From positions 4,226,001 through 4,290,000 of the forward strand of contig NC_018645.1 of the NCBI RefSeq assembly GCF_000307105.1: 64,000 nucleotides of DNA, given 5' to 3'. Source of the DNA: Desulfobacula toluolica Tol2. GTDB taxonomy: Bacteria > Desulfobacterota > Desulfobacteria > Desulfobacterales > Desulfobacteraceae. Every line of letters begins with the position of its first letter. The first letter of the stretch is position 1. Below are positions 25,424 to 35,700 of this stretch, piece after piece. The position numbers and the translations under genes are program-made. The notes under the pieces are model-generated. The model was not told the DNA's origin. It saw only the letters and a program-made list of their open reading frames with translations, and did no database searches.

Positions 25424-27529
25424 TTAAATAGATACCACCTGCATTTCATAAATATTCTGGCCGTCATCAGTTTTGGATACAACTTCCATGATTTTTGCAT
25501 ACCTCATCAGATCCATCACCCGCTTTTCACTGTGATTGCCTATAATACGGGTTTCCGGCATGATCACCCCGTCAACAATCACGACCGGATTACCCGGCTT
25601 ATCCTTTGTCCACGCAATAAGATTGGTTCTCTCATCAATAAGTTTATCACGTCTTTTTTCTAAAATTTTGATTTCCCTGTTTTGTTTTTTCATTCTTTGT
25701 TCAAGCTTATCTGTTTTATCAAAACAAGCATTCAAAATTCCTTCAGCTTTTTGGGCATTTGCCCTTAACGTATCAATTCTCTTGCTTAATTCAGCAATGG
25801 CCTGGTAATCTTCCGTATTTTTTTCCATCAAAGAAATTTTTAAATTAAGTTCCTTTTCCTCTAATTGAGATCTATCCTGAATATGGGCAAAATCTACTAT
25901 TTTCTTTTGAACGGCCACATTTTTCTGCTTTAATTTTTCTTTGTCTTTCCGGTGTTGTTCTGCCTGCTTTTCCAGCTGTTCAACCTTTTTCCTATTTTTT
26001 TCCAGTTCCTTTTCACAAAACACGTCATTGCCGACTCTTATGACGCTGGAGCAGGCCATTTCAGTTCCGATATTCCTGGCTTTCACCCCCATTTTGGCTG
26101 AAATTATTGAAGACATGAGTTTTCCGTTTTCAATCACGCAGCTTCCAGAACAATCTATATTCGAGTCAACAATCTCTTTTTGAATCACAACACTGCCCAT
26201 GCACAAAATTTTTGAATTGTGGACAAACCTGGCATAAACATTTCCACGGGCATAAATATTGGCTTCATTGATACCGCCTGCAATTATTACATCGCCTTGA
26301 GCTGTTATAATGCCGCCATCCAGTTCAATAGCCTTAATATCATTGCCTTTTACTCTAAAGCCAGCTTTAATACGCCCTTTGACATTGATATTTCCGTCAT
26401 AATTAATATGGCCGGTTTCATAATCCACATCTCCTTCGGTAATATACTCGCCATAAACAAAAACATGACCGGACAGGCTGTATTTAGGATATCCAGTAAC
26501 TTCCGCAATAACCTTAAATCCATCCTCTGAAATCTTTGCGCCTTTTCCGAATTTCAAGGCAATGTCTTTTACGGGTATCATTTCAATTTGATCGCCAAAA
26601 ATAGTCTGACCGTGTCTTGATTCAAGCATGGGAATTTTTTCAGCAAGCACTGTACCTTCTTCAACATGCGGTGTTTCACCCCGATCTTTAAAATCAACAG
26701 TACCGTCTAATTTAAATCCACCTGATTTTAAATAATCCGTATTAAAAAAGAATTCAATACGGGCATCTTTGCCCTGGATAGGAGTAATACCCTGGGCAAC
26801 CCTGAAAGATTTCTTCTTAAACCCACTGGAATTAATAAATCCTAAAATCATTTTATCATCAACAATTCCCAGGACAATGCCTTTATCAAACAAGGCCTCA
26901 TGTATTTGTGCAAGAGTAATATTTTTATCAAAGGATTCTGTTTTTGTTAAAAATGCCGACATAAAATCTTTGGAAATTTCAAGCTTGATTCCACCGTCAA
27001 TAATTTCAGGTATCAGCAAAATACCTTCATCTTCTTCAAGCCTGGATGAATTTTCATCAGGGATATTTTTATTCTCTTCTTGGTCGAATGTGCTTTTGGT
27101 TTTCTTTTTGAGTCTTTTTTGCAGTTTTAAGATATCGTCACGCTGTTTTGGAGTTAACATACCCGCTTCCACAAGCAGGTCGCCAATAAGGCGAGGAGAT
27201 TTTCTGCTCTTTATATCATTTTCCTGTTCTTCCAGAGCCAATTTTAAAACACTTTTATTAATAAATCCTTTCCGTATGGCAACAGCACCGAACTTGAATT
27301 CTTTTTGCCGCATTTCAAAAGCTTTTGCCACCTGTAAAAGCCTTTCCATATTTTGTGAAGAGATAAGCTTATTGAATAAAAAATACTTTTTCAACGCTGC
27401 CTGGTGATCCTTTGCACCAGAACACTGAGACATCCCCTTTTGAAGATCTTCCTTGTTGATCATAAAATTCTTAACCGCCAAAAGACCTATTAATGGAATT
27501 TTCAATTTATCATGACTGTCTTTGGTCAT
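25424..27529 (-). CDS. FapA (DUF342) family protein
   Basis: About 701 residues. Residues 30-140 are helical and include a FGAVAIRKGFINKSVLKLAL / IGDLLVEAGML pair resembling the N-domain of type II secretion ATPases. The centre is a DUF342/FapA right-handed beta-helix (GDVDYETGHINYDGNINVKG, then a series of short Gly/Val/Ile strands). A long coiled coil follows (about residues 540-650) and then a small C-terminal domain. FapA-like proteins are cytoplasmic and linked to envelope or chemotaxis functions; the role here is unknown. The frame runs upstream to 27628 through a copy of the dispersed repeat. CGGAGAGAG directly before the ATG at 27529 fixes the start there. Confidence 0.85.
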   Translation of the reverse strand: MTKDSHDKLKIPLIGLLAVKNFMINKEDLQKGMSQCSGAKDHQAALKKYFLFNKLISSQNMERLLQVAKAFEMRQKEFKFGAVAIRKGFINKSVLKLALEEQENDIKSRKSPRLIGDLLVEAGMLTPKQRDDILKLQKRLKKKTKSTFDQEENKNIPDENSSRLEEDEGILLIPEIIDGGIKLEISKDFMSAFLTKTESFDKNITLAQIHEALFDKGIVLGIVDDKMILGFINSSGFKKKSFRVAQGITPIQGKDARIEFFFNTDYLKSGGFKLDGTVDFKDRGETPHVEEGTVLAEKIPMLESRHGQTIFGDQIEMIPVKDIALKFGKGAKISEDGFKVIAEVTGYPKYSLSGHVFVYGEYITEGDVDYETGHINYDGNINVKGRIKAGFRVKGNDIKAIELDGGIITAQGDVIIAGGINEANIYARGNVYARFVHNSKILCMGSVVIQKEIVDSNIDCSGSCVIENGKLMSSIISAKMGVKARNIGTEMACSSVIRVGNDVFCEKELEKNRKKVEQLEKQAEQHRKDKEKLKQKNVAVQKKIVDFAHIQDRSQLEEKELNLKISLMEKNTEDYQAIAELSKRIDTLRANAQKAEGILNACFDKTDKLEQRMKKQNREIKILEKRRDKLIDERTNLIAWTKDKPGNPVVIVDGVIMPETRIIGNHSEKRVMDLMRYAKIMEVVSKTDDGQNIYEMQVVSI

Positions 27530-27540
27530 ACTCTCTCCGT

Positions 27541-27630
27541 ATAACTGCCAAGGCAGACCTTGTCTTTCGTTCAGATTTGCCCACAACAAAACATGAAAGT
27601 CACTATTTGGATTTTTGAAGACTTTCACAT
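27541..27630 (-). repeat. Dispersed ~90-bp structured repeat, copy C
   Basis: Minus-strand copy between the ispH-ubiA stop (27636) and the FapA start (27529). It begins TATGAAAGTCTTCAAAAATC and ends CTGCC-TT-GGCAGTTAT. The second hairpin keeps its arms while the loop changes from CGT to TT compared with copy B, which suggests that structure is conserved. It forms the 5' leader of the FapA gene and creates a false 33-codon N-terminal extension. Confidence 0.75.
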
Positions 27631-27635
27631 AAAAA

Positions 27636-29348
27636 TTAAATTACAGCGGCCAGTAATCCCGTGGTAAGTAATGAAACTTCAATAACAAATTCTCGATGTG
27701 CCCCGGATATAATGCTATTGTTTTTAAAAAACTGTATCAATAAAAGCATGGCAAGGGGTATGAAAGCAAACCAGAACGCTCCACTTACCAATAAATCAGC
27801 AAAACATGCCGACACAATAAGAACTGTTTCAAAAATCAAAACATATTTTATAATAGCAAAACTTTTTTTTTCCCCTAAAAGAATGGGAAGCGTTTCTTTT
27901 CCGGTAATCCTGTCACCCTGAACAGCAAGAATATCAAAGAATGCCGTTCTTCCAAACACAAGACCTGCAGCGAACAAAAAAACCACTGCAACCGACCGCC
28001 AATCACTTTGATTTGCAAAAGCCGGCAAAAGACAGGTAACCATGCCCCATGCCATAACAATAAGAACTGTTTTTGAACCGGGAATATCTTTTATCCGGGC
28101 AAATTGCCTTTTTTTTGACACAAAAGGGATGATTTTCAAATTATAAGATAATCCCAAAAGACTCATAAACAGTAAAATAACAAAAGAAAACATACCGCTG
28201 ATAAAACTCAAATAAAGGCCGGTCGAACCTGATAAAATCGCAAAAGCACACAGAAACCACTGGTTTTTTTCATAAAAAACCGCCCGTTGGGGATGATTAT
28301 ATTTATCAGACTTAATAGTGAATAAATTGTTCAGGATCTGCATTGAAAGAACATACAGCATGGCTATCAAAGCGTGATCTAAATCTTGAGCAACCCCCTG
28401 GATCTTGGAACATGCGTAGGTCAGAAAACCGGCACCTGTTGCAGCCATTATATTGGTCTTCAGCAAAAAATCACGAATTAAGCATAAAAACGCTTTCAAG
28501 GGATGTTGTTGTTGAAAATGACTTTCTATTTCTCTGTATGTTTCATTAATAATCCAGTTGGGAGTCGATGCCCCGGCGGTAATAGCGATAGACCCAGCTG
28601 ATGACAATTCTCCATAATCAATCTGGGAAATATTTTCAATGCAGCTTACGGGCTTGCCTGTCAAAGATGCGATCTGTGCCAGCCTTTTTGTATTTCCGCT
28701 CTGTTTTCCGCCGACAACAACAATTGCATCATTTTTCTCGGCAAGGTTACGGATTTCAGCCTGACGTTTTTCAGTGGAGCCGCAAATGGTATCAAATATT
28801 TTATAATGGGGCAAATGGGTTTTACACCAGACTTTTATTTGATCAAAAAAAGCTGTATTTTGAGTGGTTTGAGCGACAACAACGGCAGATTCAAACCTGG
28901 GCAGTGCCAACAGCTGATCCATGGATGTGATTGTATGACCTTTTGCCTTTGCATATCCCAAAAGACCCACAACTTCAGGGTGTTTCTCATCTCCTATAAT
29001 GATTGTGGAATAACCTTTTTGAGCATATTTGCTAATAATCATCTGAACCTTCACCACCCTGGGACAGGTTGCATTAATAACAGTAAAACCCGCATCCCTA
29101 AGGGCTTTTTCATCCTCCGGCGGTACTCCGTGAGCCCGGATTAAAACAATACCGCTGCCTTTTTCCGGAATTTCATCAATCCTGAAAATCCGCTTTTCTT
29201 CAAGCATCTGCAACACCTGGGGATTATGAATCAAAGGGCCATAGGTATAAATCGGCTCCTTTGACATATTGGAAGCATCCAGCACCATATCCACAGCACG
29301 CCTGACCCCCATACAGAACCCGGCTGTTTTAGCCACACATATCTTCAT
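27636..29348 (-). CDS. ispH: IspH (HMB-PP reductase) fused to a UbiA-type prenyltransferase domain
   Basis: Residues 1 to about 285 are IspH, the 4Fe-4S enzyme that makes IPP and DMAPP in the last step of the MEP pathway. Its three cluster Cys lie in AGFCMGVRRAV, NATCPRV and ICGSTEKRQ. Residues about 295-570 form a multi-helix membrane domain of the UbiA family, with a clear second Asp motif (DILAVQGDRITGKETLP) and a divergent first motif (NNLFTIKSDKYNHP). IspH is normally about 280-320 residues and free-standing, so the fusion is unusual. The ATG overlaps the parB stop (ATGA), placing it third in a parA-parB operon. Confidence 0.9.
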   Translation of the reverse strand: MKICVAKTAGFCMGVRRAVDMVLDASNMSKEPIYTYGPLIHNPQVLQMLEEKRIFRIDEIPEKGSGIVLIRAHGVPPEDEKALRDAGFTVINATCPRVVKVQMIISKYAQKGYSTIIIGDEKHPEVVGLLGYAKAKGHTITSMDQLLALPRFESAVVVAQTTQNTAFFDQIKVWCKTHLPHYKIFDTICGSTEKRQAEIRNLAEKNDAIVVVGGKQSGNTKRLAQIASLTGKPVSCIENISQIDYGELSSAGSIAITAGASTPNWIINETYREIESHFQQQHPLKAFLCLIRDFLLKTNIMAATGAGFLTYACSKIQGVAQDLDHALIAMLYVLSMQILNNLFTIKSDKYNHPQRAVFYEKNQWFLCAFAILSGSTGLYLSFISGMFSFVILLFMSLLGLSYNLKIIPFVSKKRQFARIKDIPGSKTVLIVMAWGMVTCLLPAFANQSDWRSVAVVFLFAAGLVFGRTAFFDILAVQGDRITGKETLPILLGEKKSFAIIKYVLIFETVLIVSACFADLLVSGAFWFAFIPLAMLLLIQFFKNNSIISGAHREFVIEVSLLTTGLLAAVI

Positions 29349-30223
29349 GAAACCCCGCTCAAAAAATCCACCAGGCGCTGAAACTCTGTTTTGGATTTAA
29401 AATTGATTTCTATCTTGCCTTTATCTCCTTTTTTTTGAATCCTGACGCTGGATTGAATCCGGCTGGAAAGCAGGGAACAGGTGTCATCAAGAAATTGTTT
29501 TTCTTCGGCAGATATTGTTTTGTTCAATTTGGGAGAAACTTTTTTGGCATTGTTTACCAATTGTTCGGTTTCTCTTACAGACAATGCTTTTTTAATGACG
29601 ATTTCAAAAAGATGAATCCGGCTTTCTTCTGAATCAGCACCTAAAAGAGCCCTTGCATGTCCCATGGATATTTGTTCTGCAACAAGGCTGTCTTTAATCA
29701 CCTGGGGAAGACTTCTGAGGCGCAGCAGGTTGGCAATTGTGGAACGATTCTTTCCTATCTTTTTTGCAACCTTTTCCTGGGTATAATCAAATTCCTTGAT
29801 CAACCGGTGATAGGCTTGAGCCTCTTCAAGAACATTTAAATTCTGCCTTTGGATATTCTCAATAATGGAAACCTCCAATACCTGTTCATCTGTAAGATTT
29901 TTTACAAACACGGGCACATGAGTCAAATCAGCTTCCCTGGCGGCACGAAGCCTTCTCTCTCCTGCGATCAACTCATAAGAATCATCAAGTTTTCTTACCA
30001 GCAAGGGTTGCAAAACCCCCTGCTGTGCTATGGAATCCTTTAATTTGTCCAGTTCTTCCCGATCAAATACGGTTCTGGGCTGATACCTGTTAGGTGCTAT
30101 TTCATCAACAGAACACATCAAAAAATCAGGGCTGCTCTCAGGCGTATCAAACGAATCAAAATCAGGAATCAGGGCTGAAATACCTCTACCAAGACCGGTT
30201 TTTTTTTTTTTTTTGTTTATCAT
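29345..30223 (-). CDS. parB: Chromosome partitioning protein ParB/Spo0J
   Basis: A 292-residue centromere-binding protein. The N-terminus is GLGRGISALIP, then the CTPase/ParB nuclease-like domain (APNRYQPRTVFD, LIAGERRLRAAREA, SIIENIQRQNLN), the helix-turn-helix (YTQEKVAKKIGKNRSTIANLLRLR, SMGHARALL) and a C-terminal dimer domain. The gene overlaps parA upstream and ispH downstream by ATGA, suggesting translational coupling. Codons 3-9 contain a run of 16 A, a likely slippage site. No parS-like palindrome was seen in the window. Confidence 0.96.
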   Translation of the reverse strand: MINKKKKKTGLGRGISALIPDFDSFDTPESSPDFLMCSVDEIAPNRYQPRTVFDREELDKLKDSIAQQGVLQPLLVRKLDDSYELIAGERRLRAAREADLTHVPVFVKNLTDEQVLEVSIIENIQRQNLNVLEEAQAYHRLIKEFDYTQEKVAKKIGKNRSTIANLLRLRSLPQVIKDSLVAEQISMGHARALLGADSEESRIHLFEIVIKKALSVRETEQLVNNAKKVSPKLNKTISAEEKQFLDDTCSLLSSRIQSSVRIQKKGDKGKIEINFKSKTEFQRLVDFLSGVS

Positions 30224-30978
30224 CTTTTCAAAAATTCCCTTGCAAATGCAACATAGCTCTTTGATCCTTGTGACTGTTTGTCATATATAATAGCAGGCAA
30301 TCCATAACTGGGTGCCTCTCCAAGCTTTACATTACGCGGTATTTTTGTTTTGAAAACCATATCTTTAAAATATTTTTTTGCATCTTCAACCACCTGTTGA
30401 GCAAGATTGGTTCGTTTATCATACATGGTCAAAAGAATTCCCTTGATTTTCAATCCCGGATTAAAAGAAGATTTGACCCGCTTTATGGTGTCCAGCAACT
30501 GCCCAAGGCCTTCAAGCGCATAAAATTCACTTTGAAGGGGTATCAAGACTGCATCTGAAGCCGTAAATGCATTTAATGTCAACAAACTTAAGGCTGGCGG
30601 ACAATCAATAATAATATAATCAAATTTTTCCTTTACCTGTTCCAGAAGCATTTTCAATTTTTTTACCCTGTCGTCGGCAGACACCATTTCAATTTCAAAC
30701 CCGATAAGATCAATATCGGACGGAATCATCATTAGTTTAGGCATCATTGTAGGACAGATAATATCATTAATATCAGCCTCACCAATGAGACCTTGATACA
30801 ACGAATGTTCCAGGGATAGTTTGTCAATTCCCATTCCGGTTGTTGCATTGGCCTGGGAATCACAATCTACAAGCAAAGTTTTTTTCCCGATTTTGGCAAG
30901 TGCGGCTGAAAGGTTAACAGAGGTAGTTGTCTTGCCAACGCCCCCCTTCTGGTTCGCTATACTGATAATCTGGGTCAT
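30220..30978 (-). CDS. parA: Chromosome partitioning ATPase ParA/Soj
   Basis: A 252-residue Walker-type ATPase acting with ParB in origin segregation. It has the deviant Walker A KGGVGKTTT at residues 9-17, the switch DCDSQANATTG and the Walker B region YIIIDCPPALSLLTLNA. AAGGA lies nine bases before the ATG at 30978; the frame starts two codons earlier at a TTG. It is the first gene of the parA-parB-ispH operon. The gap to 31069 holds only the operon promoter region, in which no clear -35/-10 pair was called. Confidence 0.96.
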   Translation of the reverse strand: MTQIISIANQKGGVGKTTTSVNLSAALAKIGKKTLLVDCDSQANATTGMGIDKLSLEHSLYQGLIGEADINDIICPTMMPKLMMIPSDIDLIGFEIEMVSADDRVKKLKMLLEQVKEKFDYIIIDCPPALSLLTLNAFTASDAVLIPLQSEFYALEGLGQLLDTIKRVKSSFNPGLKIKGILLTMYDKRTNLAQQVVEDAKKYFKDMVFKTKIPRNVKLGEAPSYGLPAIIYDKQSQGSKSYVAFAREFLKR

Positions 30979-31069
30979 AATCAAAATTCCTTATCATAAT
31001 TGCCATCCTTAGGCAATCAGTTAAAAACATCAAATCCCCTTTTCCATCGTACAGAGCAGACACATAAAA

Positions 31070-31107
31070 AAAGCCTTGTACGGCAATTAAATTGCCGCAC
31101 AAGACTC
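31070..31107 (-). terminator. Rho-independent terminator of the HdrD-like gene
   Basis: On the minus strand, AGTCTTGTGCGGCAATT pairs with AATTGCCGTACAAGGCT (one mismatch), followed directly by seven T. It begins 30 bases after the stop of the selenoprotein gene. Confidence 0.85.
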
Positions 31108-31136
31108 AAGTTTGATCTTAAATTCAAGAATGCCTA

Positions 31137-32456
31137 TTACATGGCCGATTCCGGGTGAAATACATCCACATCTTTCAAATCATCACCAAGATACTCTCTT
31201 TCATTGGGACCCAGTATTCCCAGGGAAAGGTTTAAGAGTGTCCACAGATGTGTGGTTTGCCATGCATGATCATTGACTTCAGCCATATCATGCACCTGGG
31301 CATGACAATTATGGCAGGGCGTAATGCAGTACGAAGCTTTGGTTGCAAGGATCTGGTTGGCTTTGGTCTGCCCGTAAGCCCGCCGCTGCTCCTGGAAACC
31401 TGACTGGAGATACCCGCCCCCCCCGCCGCAGCAGAAATTATTGGAGCGGTTGGGTGTCATGTCAACAAAATTTTCCTCTCCCACAACCGCCTTGACAACA
31501 TATCTCAAATCTTCGGCAACCGGGTCGCCAAACGATTTTCTGACCAGCTGACAGGGATCTTGAACCGTGAACTTGATTTGTCTTTCCTTGTTCCAGTCCG
31601 AAGATGGCTTGAGTTTTCCATCCCTGATCCATTCGGCATAAAGTTGAATGATACTTTTGATTTCAAAATTGTAAGGTATATTGAATTTTTGCAATCCAGC
31701 CCGGACTGCGAAAAGTTCGTGACCTCACTCGGTGTTTAGCCAGACTTTGCAGCCCAGATCCTCCACTGCCTTTACCTTTGTCCGAACAATCTTTTCCCAG
31801 GATTCATCGTCTGCGGAAAACAGGCAATAATTTTCTGCTGCCCAGCCTTTAGTCCCATAGGTCCAGTCTGCACCTGCCAGGTGCATAATTTTCCACAGCG
31901 GAACCATTTCATCCGGTTCAGTCACAGGCTCTCTTGAGTTCTGGTTTAAAAAGTAATAGGCACCTTCCCTGTTTATGTCCGCCTTCATTTCAGCAAACTC
32001 AGGCTGTGATTCCTGGTACTCTTCAAGAACGTCTTCCACCACAAACTGGAAATCTTCTTCATTGGCACCCATTGCTGAACAAGTATCGTGTTTCAATGCC
32101 ATGTCACAAGAGCTTGTAATTCCTTTTGGCTTTTTATCTTTTGGCCATTGTGCCCTTGCATTGAAAACAAGCTGCGGAATATTAATCTGCATCGGACACA
32201 CATACATGCACCGTGTACACATGGAACACATCCACACCCAGTTCGTACTCAAGATTTCTTCATCCATTCCAAGCGCCGCCATTCTCAGGAACTTTCTTGG
32301 ATCCATACCGTCAAGGCCCGTTGCAGGACAACCAGATGCGCATGCACCGCATGTCAGGCATGCGTTCAGGTTTCCGCCATCCGGCAGAAGTTTCATTACC
32401 TTGTCTTTAAAGGCGCTCTTTCTTGCGCCTCCAATTTTAATAGCTGTATCTCCCAT
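31137..32456 (-). CDS. HdrD/TmcB-like iron-sulfur protein, probable selenoprotein (TGA recoded)
   Basis: Read through one in-frame TGA (31725-31727), the gene encodes 439 residues. N-terminus: two 4Fe-4S motifs (CLTCGACASGCP and CSMCTRCMYVCP). C-terminus: a CCG domain for a non-cubane cluster (DPC...FCCGGGGGYL...CITPCHNCH). The TGA stands in LNTE-TGA-GHELFAV, where relatives have Cys (ECGHE), and a SECIS-like hairpin follows. Frame and family motifs continue on both sides, so this is one gene and not two fragments. Such proteins pass electrons between thiol/disulfide or cofactor partners in anaerobic metabolism. It stands alone, with no Tmc, Dsr or Qmo partners beside it. AGGGGGA precedes the ATG. 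Confidence 0.85.
31686..31714 (-). promoter_or_regulatory. Bacterial SECIS-like hairpin after the in-frame TGA
   Basis: On the mRNA, UUUU starts 11 bases after the UGA, then a C·A mismatch and GCAGUCC pairing fully with GGAUUGC (one G·U) around the loop GGGCU. The loop lies 23-27 bases after UGA, and the lower stem is UUUU/AAAA. Position and a short G-containing apical loop fit what SelB recognises in bacteria. It lies entirely inside the coding sequence, as expected. Confidence 0.7.
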
Positions 32457-32469
32457 GCTATTGTTCCCC

Positions 32470-32525
32470 CTATTGATTCAGATCTGTTGATTTAAATCTA
32501 TTGATTCAAACCTGTTGATTCAATT
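32470..32525. repeat. Four tandem 14-bp repeats upstream of the selenoprotein gene
   Basis: Four consecutive units: CTATTGATTCAGAT, CTGTTGATTTAAAT, CTATTGATTCAAAC and CTGTTGATTCAATT. They start 14 bases upstream of the selenoprotein ATG and share TTGATTYA. They may be binding sites for a regulator or leader elements. They could also be simple slippage repeats. Confidence 0.7.
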
Positions 32526-32700
32526 TTAAAGCCTTATTGTTTATGATATAATTCAAGGCTTTGACTTATGGTACTGTACGTTCCCCCAATTTTTGGAACA
32601 GTTTTTATTGTGTTTTATTCCATAATTTATGTCAACCTTAATTTTATATGCCAAGTTCAAAAGTTGACTTTTTTAAACTTTACATTACTATTCAAAGGCC

Positions 32701-35700
32701 ATGAAAAAACTAAAAAAAATAGAATCACTTTGTTCCAATGTTATGTTAAAAGATAAACATGCTGTTTTAAAGGAACTCAGAGCCATAAAAAAATTAAAGC
32801 CCAATAGCCCTTGCAGCCTTGAAATCCATGCAAAAAAAACAAAACTTCTTTTTGAGAAAACACAGCGTTCAGCTCAACAAACACGCTCAAGGCTTTCAAA
32901 CAAGCCGTCCCATATCGTGTTCAACCCTGATCTGCCAATCACCCATAAAAAAGATGACATCATTTGTGCCATAAAAAACAACTCAGTGGTGATTATATCT
33001 GGAGAAACCGGGTCCGGAAAAACCACCCAGATACCAAAATTCTGTCTTGAGGCAGGACGAGGAATTAAAGGACTGATCGGCTGTACTCAACCCAGACGAA
33101 TCGCGGCTGTCAATGTGGCCCGAAGAATCGCCGAAGAACTCAATGAAAACATTGGCAAATCAGTGGGTTATAAAATCAGATTTGACGATAAAACAAATGC
33201 TAATGCTTATATAAAAATGATGACCGATGGAATCCTGCTGGCTGAAACCCAGGCAGACCGTTTTCTAAGTGCATATGACACCATTATTGTGGATGAGGCC
33301 CATGAAAGAAGCTTGAATATTGATTTTACTCTGGGAATTTTAAGGCGTCTTGTCCGGCAGAGAAAAGACCTTAAGCTGATTATCACATCCGCTACCATTG
33401 ATACTCAAAAATTCTCCAAAGCCTTTGACAATGCCCCGATCATTGAAGTATCAGGACGGATGTACCCGGTGGAAACCCTTTACAGGCCTTTTTTAGACGA
33501 AGACAGCGAAAAACACAGTTTTGAAGACCAGGGATATGTTGAGGCGGCGGCAGATGCGGTACATCTTCTTTTGTCCCAATCAAGATCCGGTGATATCCTG
33601 GTGTTTATGCCCACAGAGCAGGATATCGGGGAAACCATGGAACTGATCAGGGGCAAACAGCATCCGGGAGTAACTGTGCTGCCGCTTTTTGCAAGACTTT
33701 CAGCCCAAGAGCAGTCCAAGATTTTTTCACGCCAGGTGGGAAGAAAAGTCATTGTCTCCACCAATGTGGCCGAGACCTCCTTAACCATACCCGGAATTAA
33801 ATATGTTGTGGATACAGGACTTGCCAGAATTCCCAGCTATTCTCCCCGGACAAGAACTACATCCCTTCCTGTCAGCCCCATTTCCCAGTCATCGGCCAAC
33901 CAGCGGCTGGGGAGGTGCGGTCGGGTTGAAAACGGGATCTGTATCAGGCTGTTTGACGAGGATGATTTCGGGGCCAGGCCATTTTTCACATCCCCTGAAA
34001 TCCTGAGAAGCAATCTTGCCGAAGTCATATTACGAATGATCGCCCTTAACTTAGGGGATGTTTCAACCTTTCCGTTCATTGATGCACCTGCTCCCAAAAG
34101 TGTTAAGGACGGGTTTGACACACTGATTGAACTTGGGGCCATCAAAGAAAAGACAACAAAACATAAAACGGCAAAAAAAAAGGAATACACTCTCACAAAA
34201 ATCGGCCTGATCATGGCAAAGCTGCCCATAGACCCCAAATTATCCAGGATTCTGATAGAAGCGGACACAAAAGGCTGCCTGGCCGAAGCAGTCATCATTA
34301 CCACGGCCCTGGCCATTTCAGATCCAAGACAAAGACCTGCGGAAAAAACTCAGGCAGCAGATCAACAGCATGCGATGTTCAAGGATCCAGGATCTGATTT
34401 TATCACGATTCTAAATATCTGGAATGCAGTTAAAGCAGCGGAAAAAAAATTAAACTCCCGTTCAAAGCTCAAAAAATTCTGCCAGGACCATTTCCTGTCC
34501 TTCAAGCGACTGAGGGAATGGACTGACATCCATGGACAAATTGTCAGGATACTCAAAGAACATGGGATAAGAGGGGAAAAAAAAATTGATTTTCAAACAG
34601 GAACTCAGGGCATGAAGTCCAAAGAGTTCAACCTGGGCGGACCATTGTACATCGCACTGCATCAATCTCTTTTATCCGGATATCTTGCCAATATTGCCCA
34701 TAAAAAAGAAAAAAACATATTCAGTGCTGCAAAAGGACAGCAGGCCATGATATTTCCAGGGTCCGGCCTGTTCAACACTGCCGGAAACTGGATTGTTGCG
34801 GCGGAATTTGTCAAAACCAGCCAGTTGTTTGCAAGGTCGGTTGCCACAATTGACCCTGAATGGCTTGAACCCATTGCAAAAGATCTGTGTGCCCATACCT
34901 ATTGTGACCCCCACTGGGAAAAAAAACGCGGACAAGTCATTGCAAAAGAACAGGTGTCATTGTTCGGACTGATTATTGTAGATGGCAGAAATATTGCCTA
35001 TGGCAAGATAAATCCCGAAGAATCCGGAGAAATATTTATCCGACATGCCCTGGTCCAGGGAGAAATCCATCAGCAGTTTGAATTCATGACTCATAACCGG
35101 CAATTGATTGATCAGCTTGAAACACTTGAACATAAAACCAGAAGAAAGGATATCCTGGCATCTGAAGATGATATGTATCTTTTTTACCAGTCACGGCTTC
35201 CCAAACATTTTTATAATATCAGAACCTTTTCCAAATTTATCAAGGACCAAAAAAATCAGGATTTTTTAAAAATGACCCTGGAAGATCTTCAGCAATCTTT
35301 TGTTGATGAAACTGAACTCTGCTTGTTTCCCGATGCTCTTACCATGGAGCAGGGCAAATTCAAGCTTGAATATGAATTCAATCCGGGATCTCAAAAAGAT
35401 GGTGTAACCCTTAAAGTTCCTGCCGCATCTGCTGCAATGGTATCAAAAAACAGTGTGGACAGACTGATCCCAGGGCTTTTTGAAAACAAGATAGCCGCTT
35501 TAATCAAAGCGCTTCCCAAAAAATACCGGGTAAAACTGGTTCCTGTGTCTGAAAAAGCCGCTATCATTGCCAAAGAAATGCCCGAACAAGACAAGCCCTT
35601 GTATTCACAGCTCTCTTCTTTTATCCAAAAACGATTTGACCTTGTGATCCCCGCAACCCTATGGTCAGACAAGGAACTGCCGGACCATTTAAAAATGAGA

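Noticed and set aside
27530-27628. N-terminal 33-codon extension of the FapA protein
   Set aside because: It is encoded by the dispersed repeat, and a strong ribosome binding site directly precedes the ATG at 27529.
31137-32456. Naming the selenoprotein TmcB, DsrK or HdrD outright
   Set aside because: The domain order is shared by several families, and no partner subunits lie nearby to decide between them.
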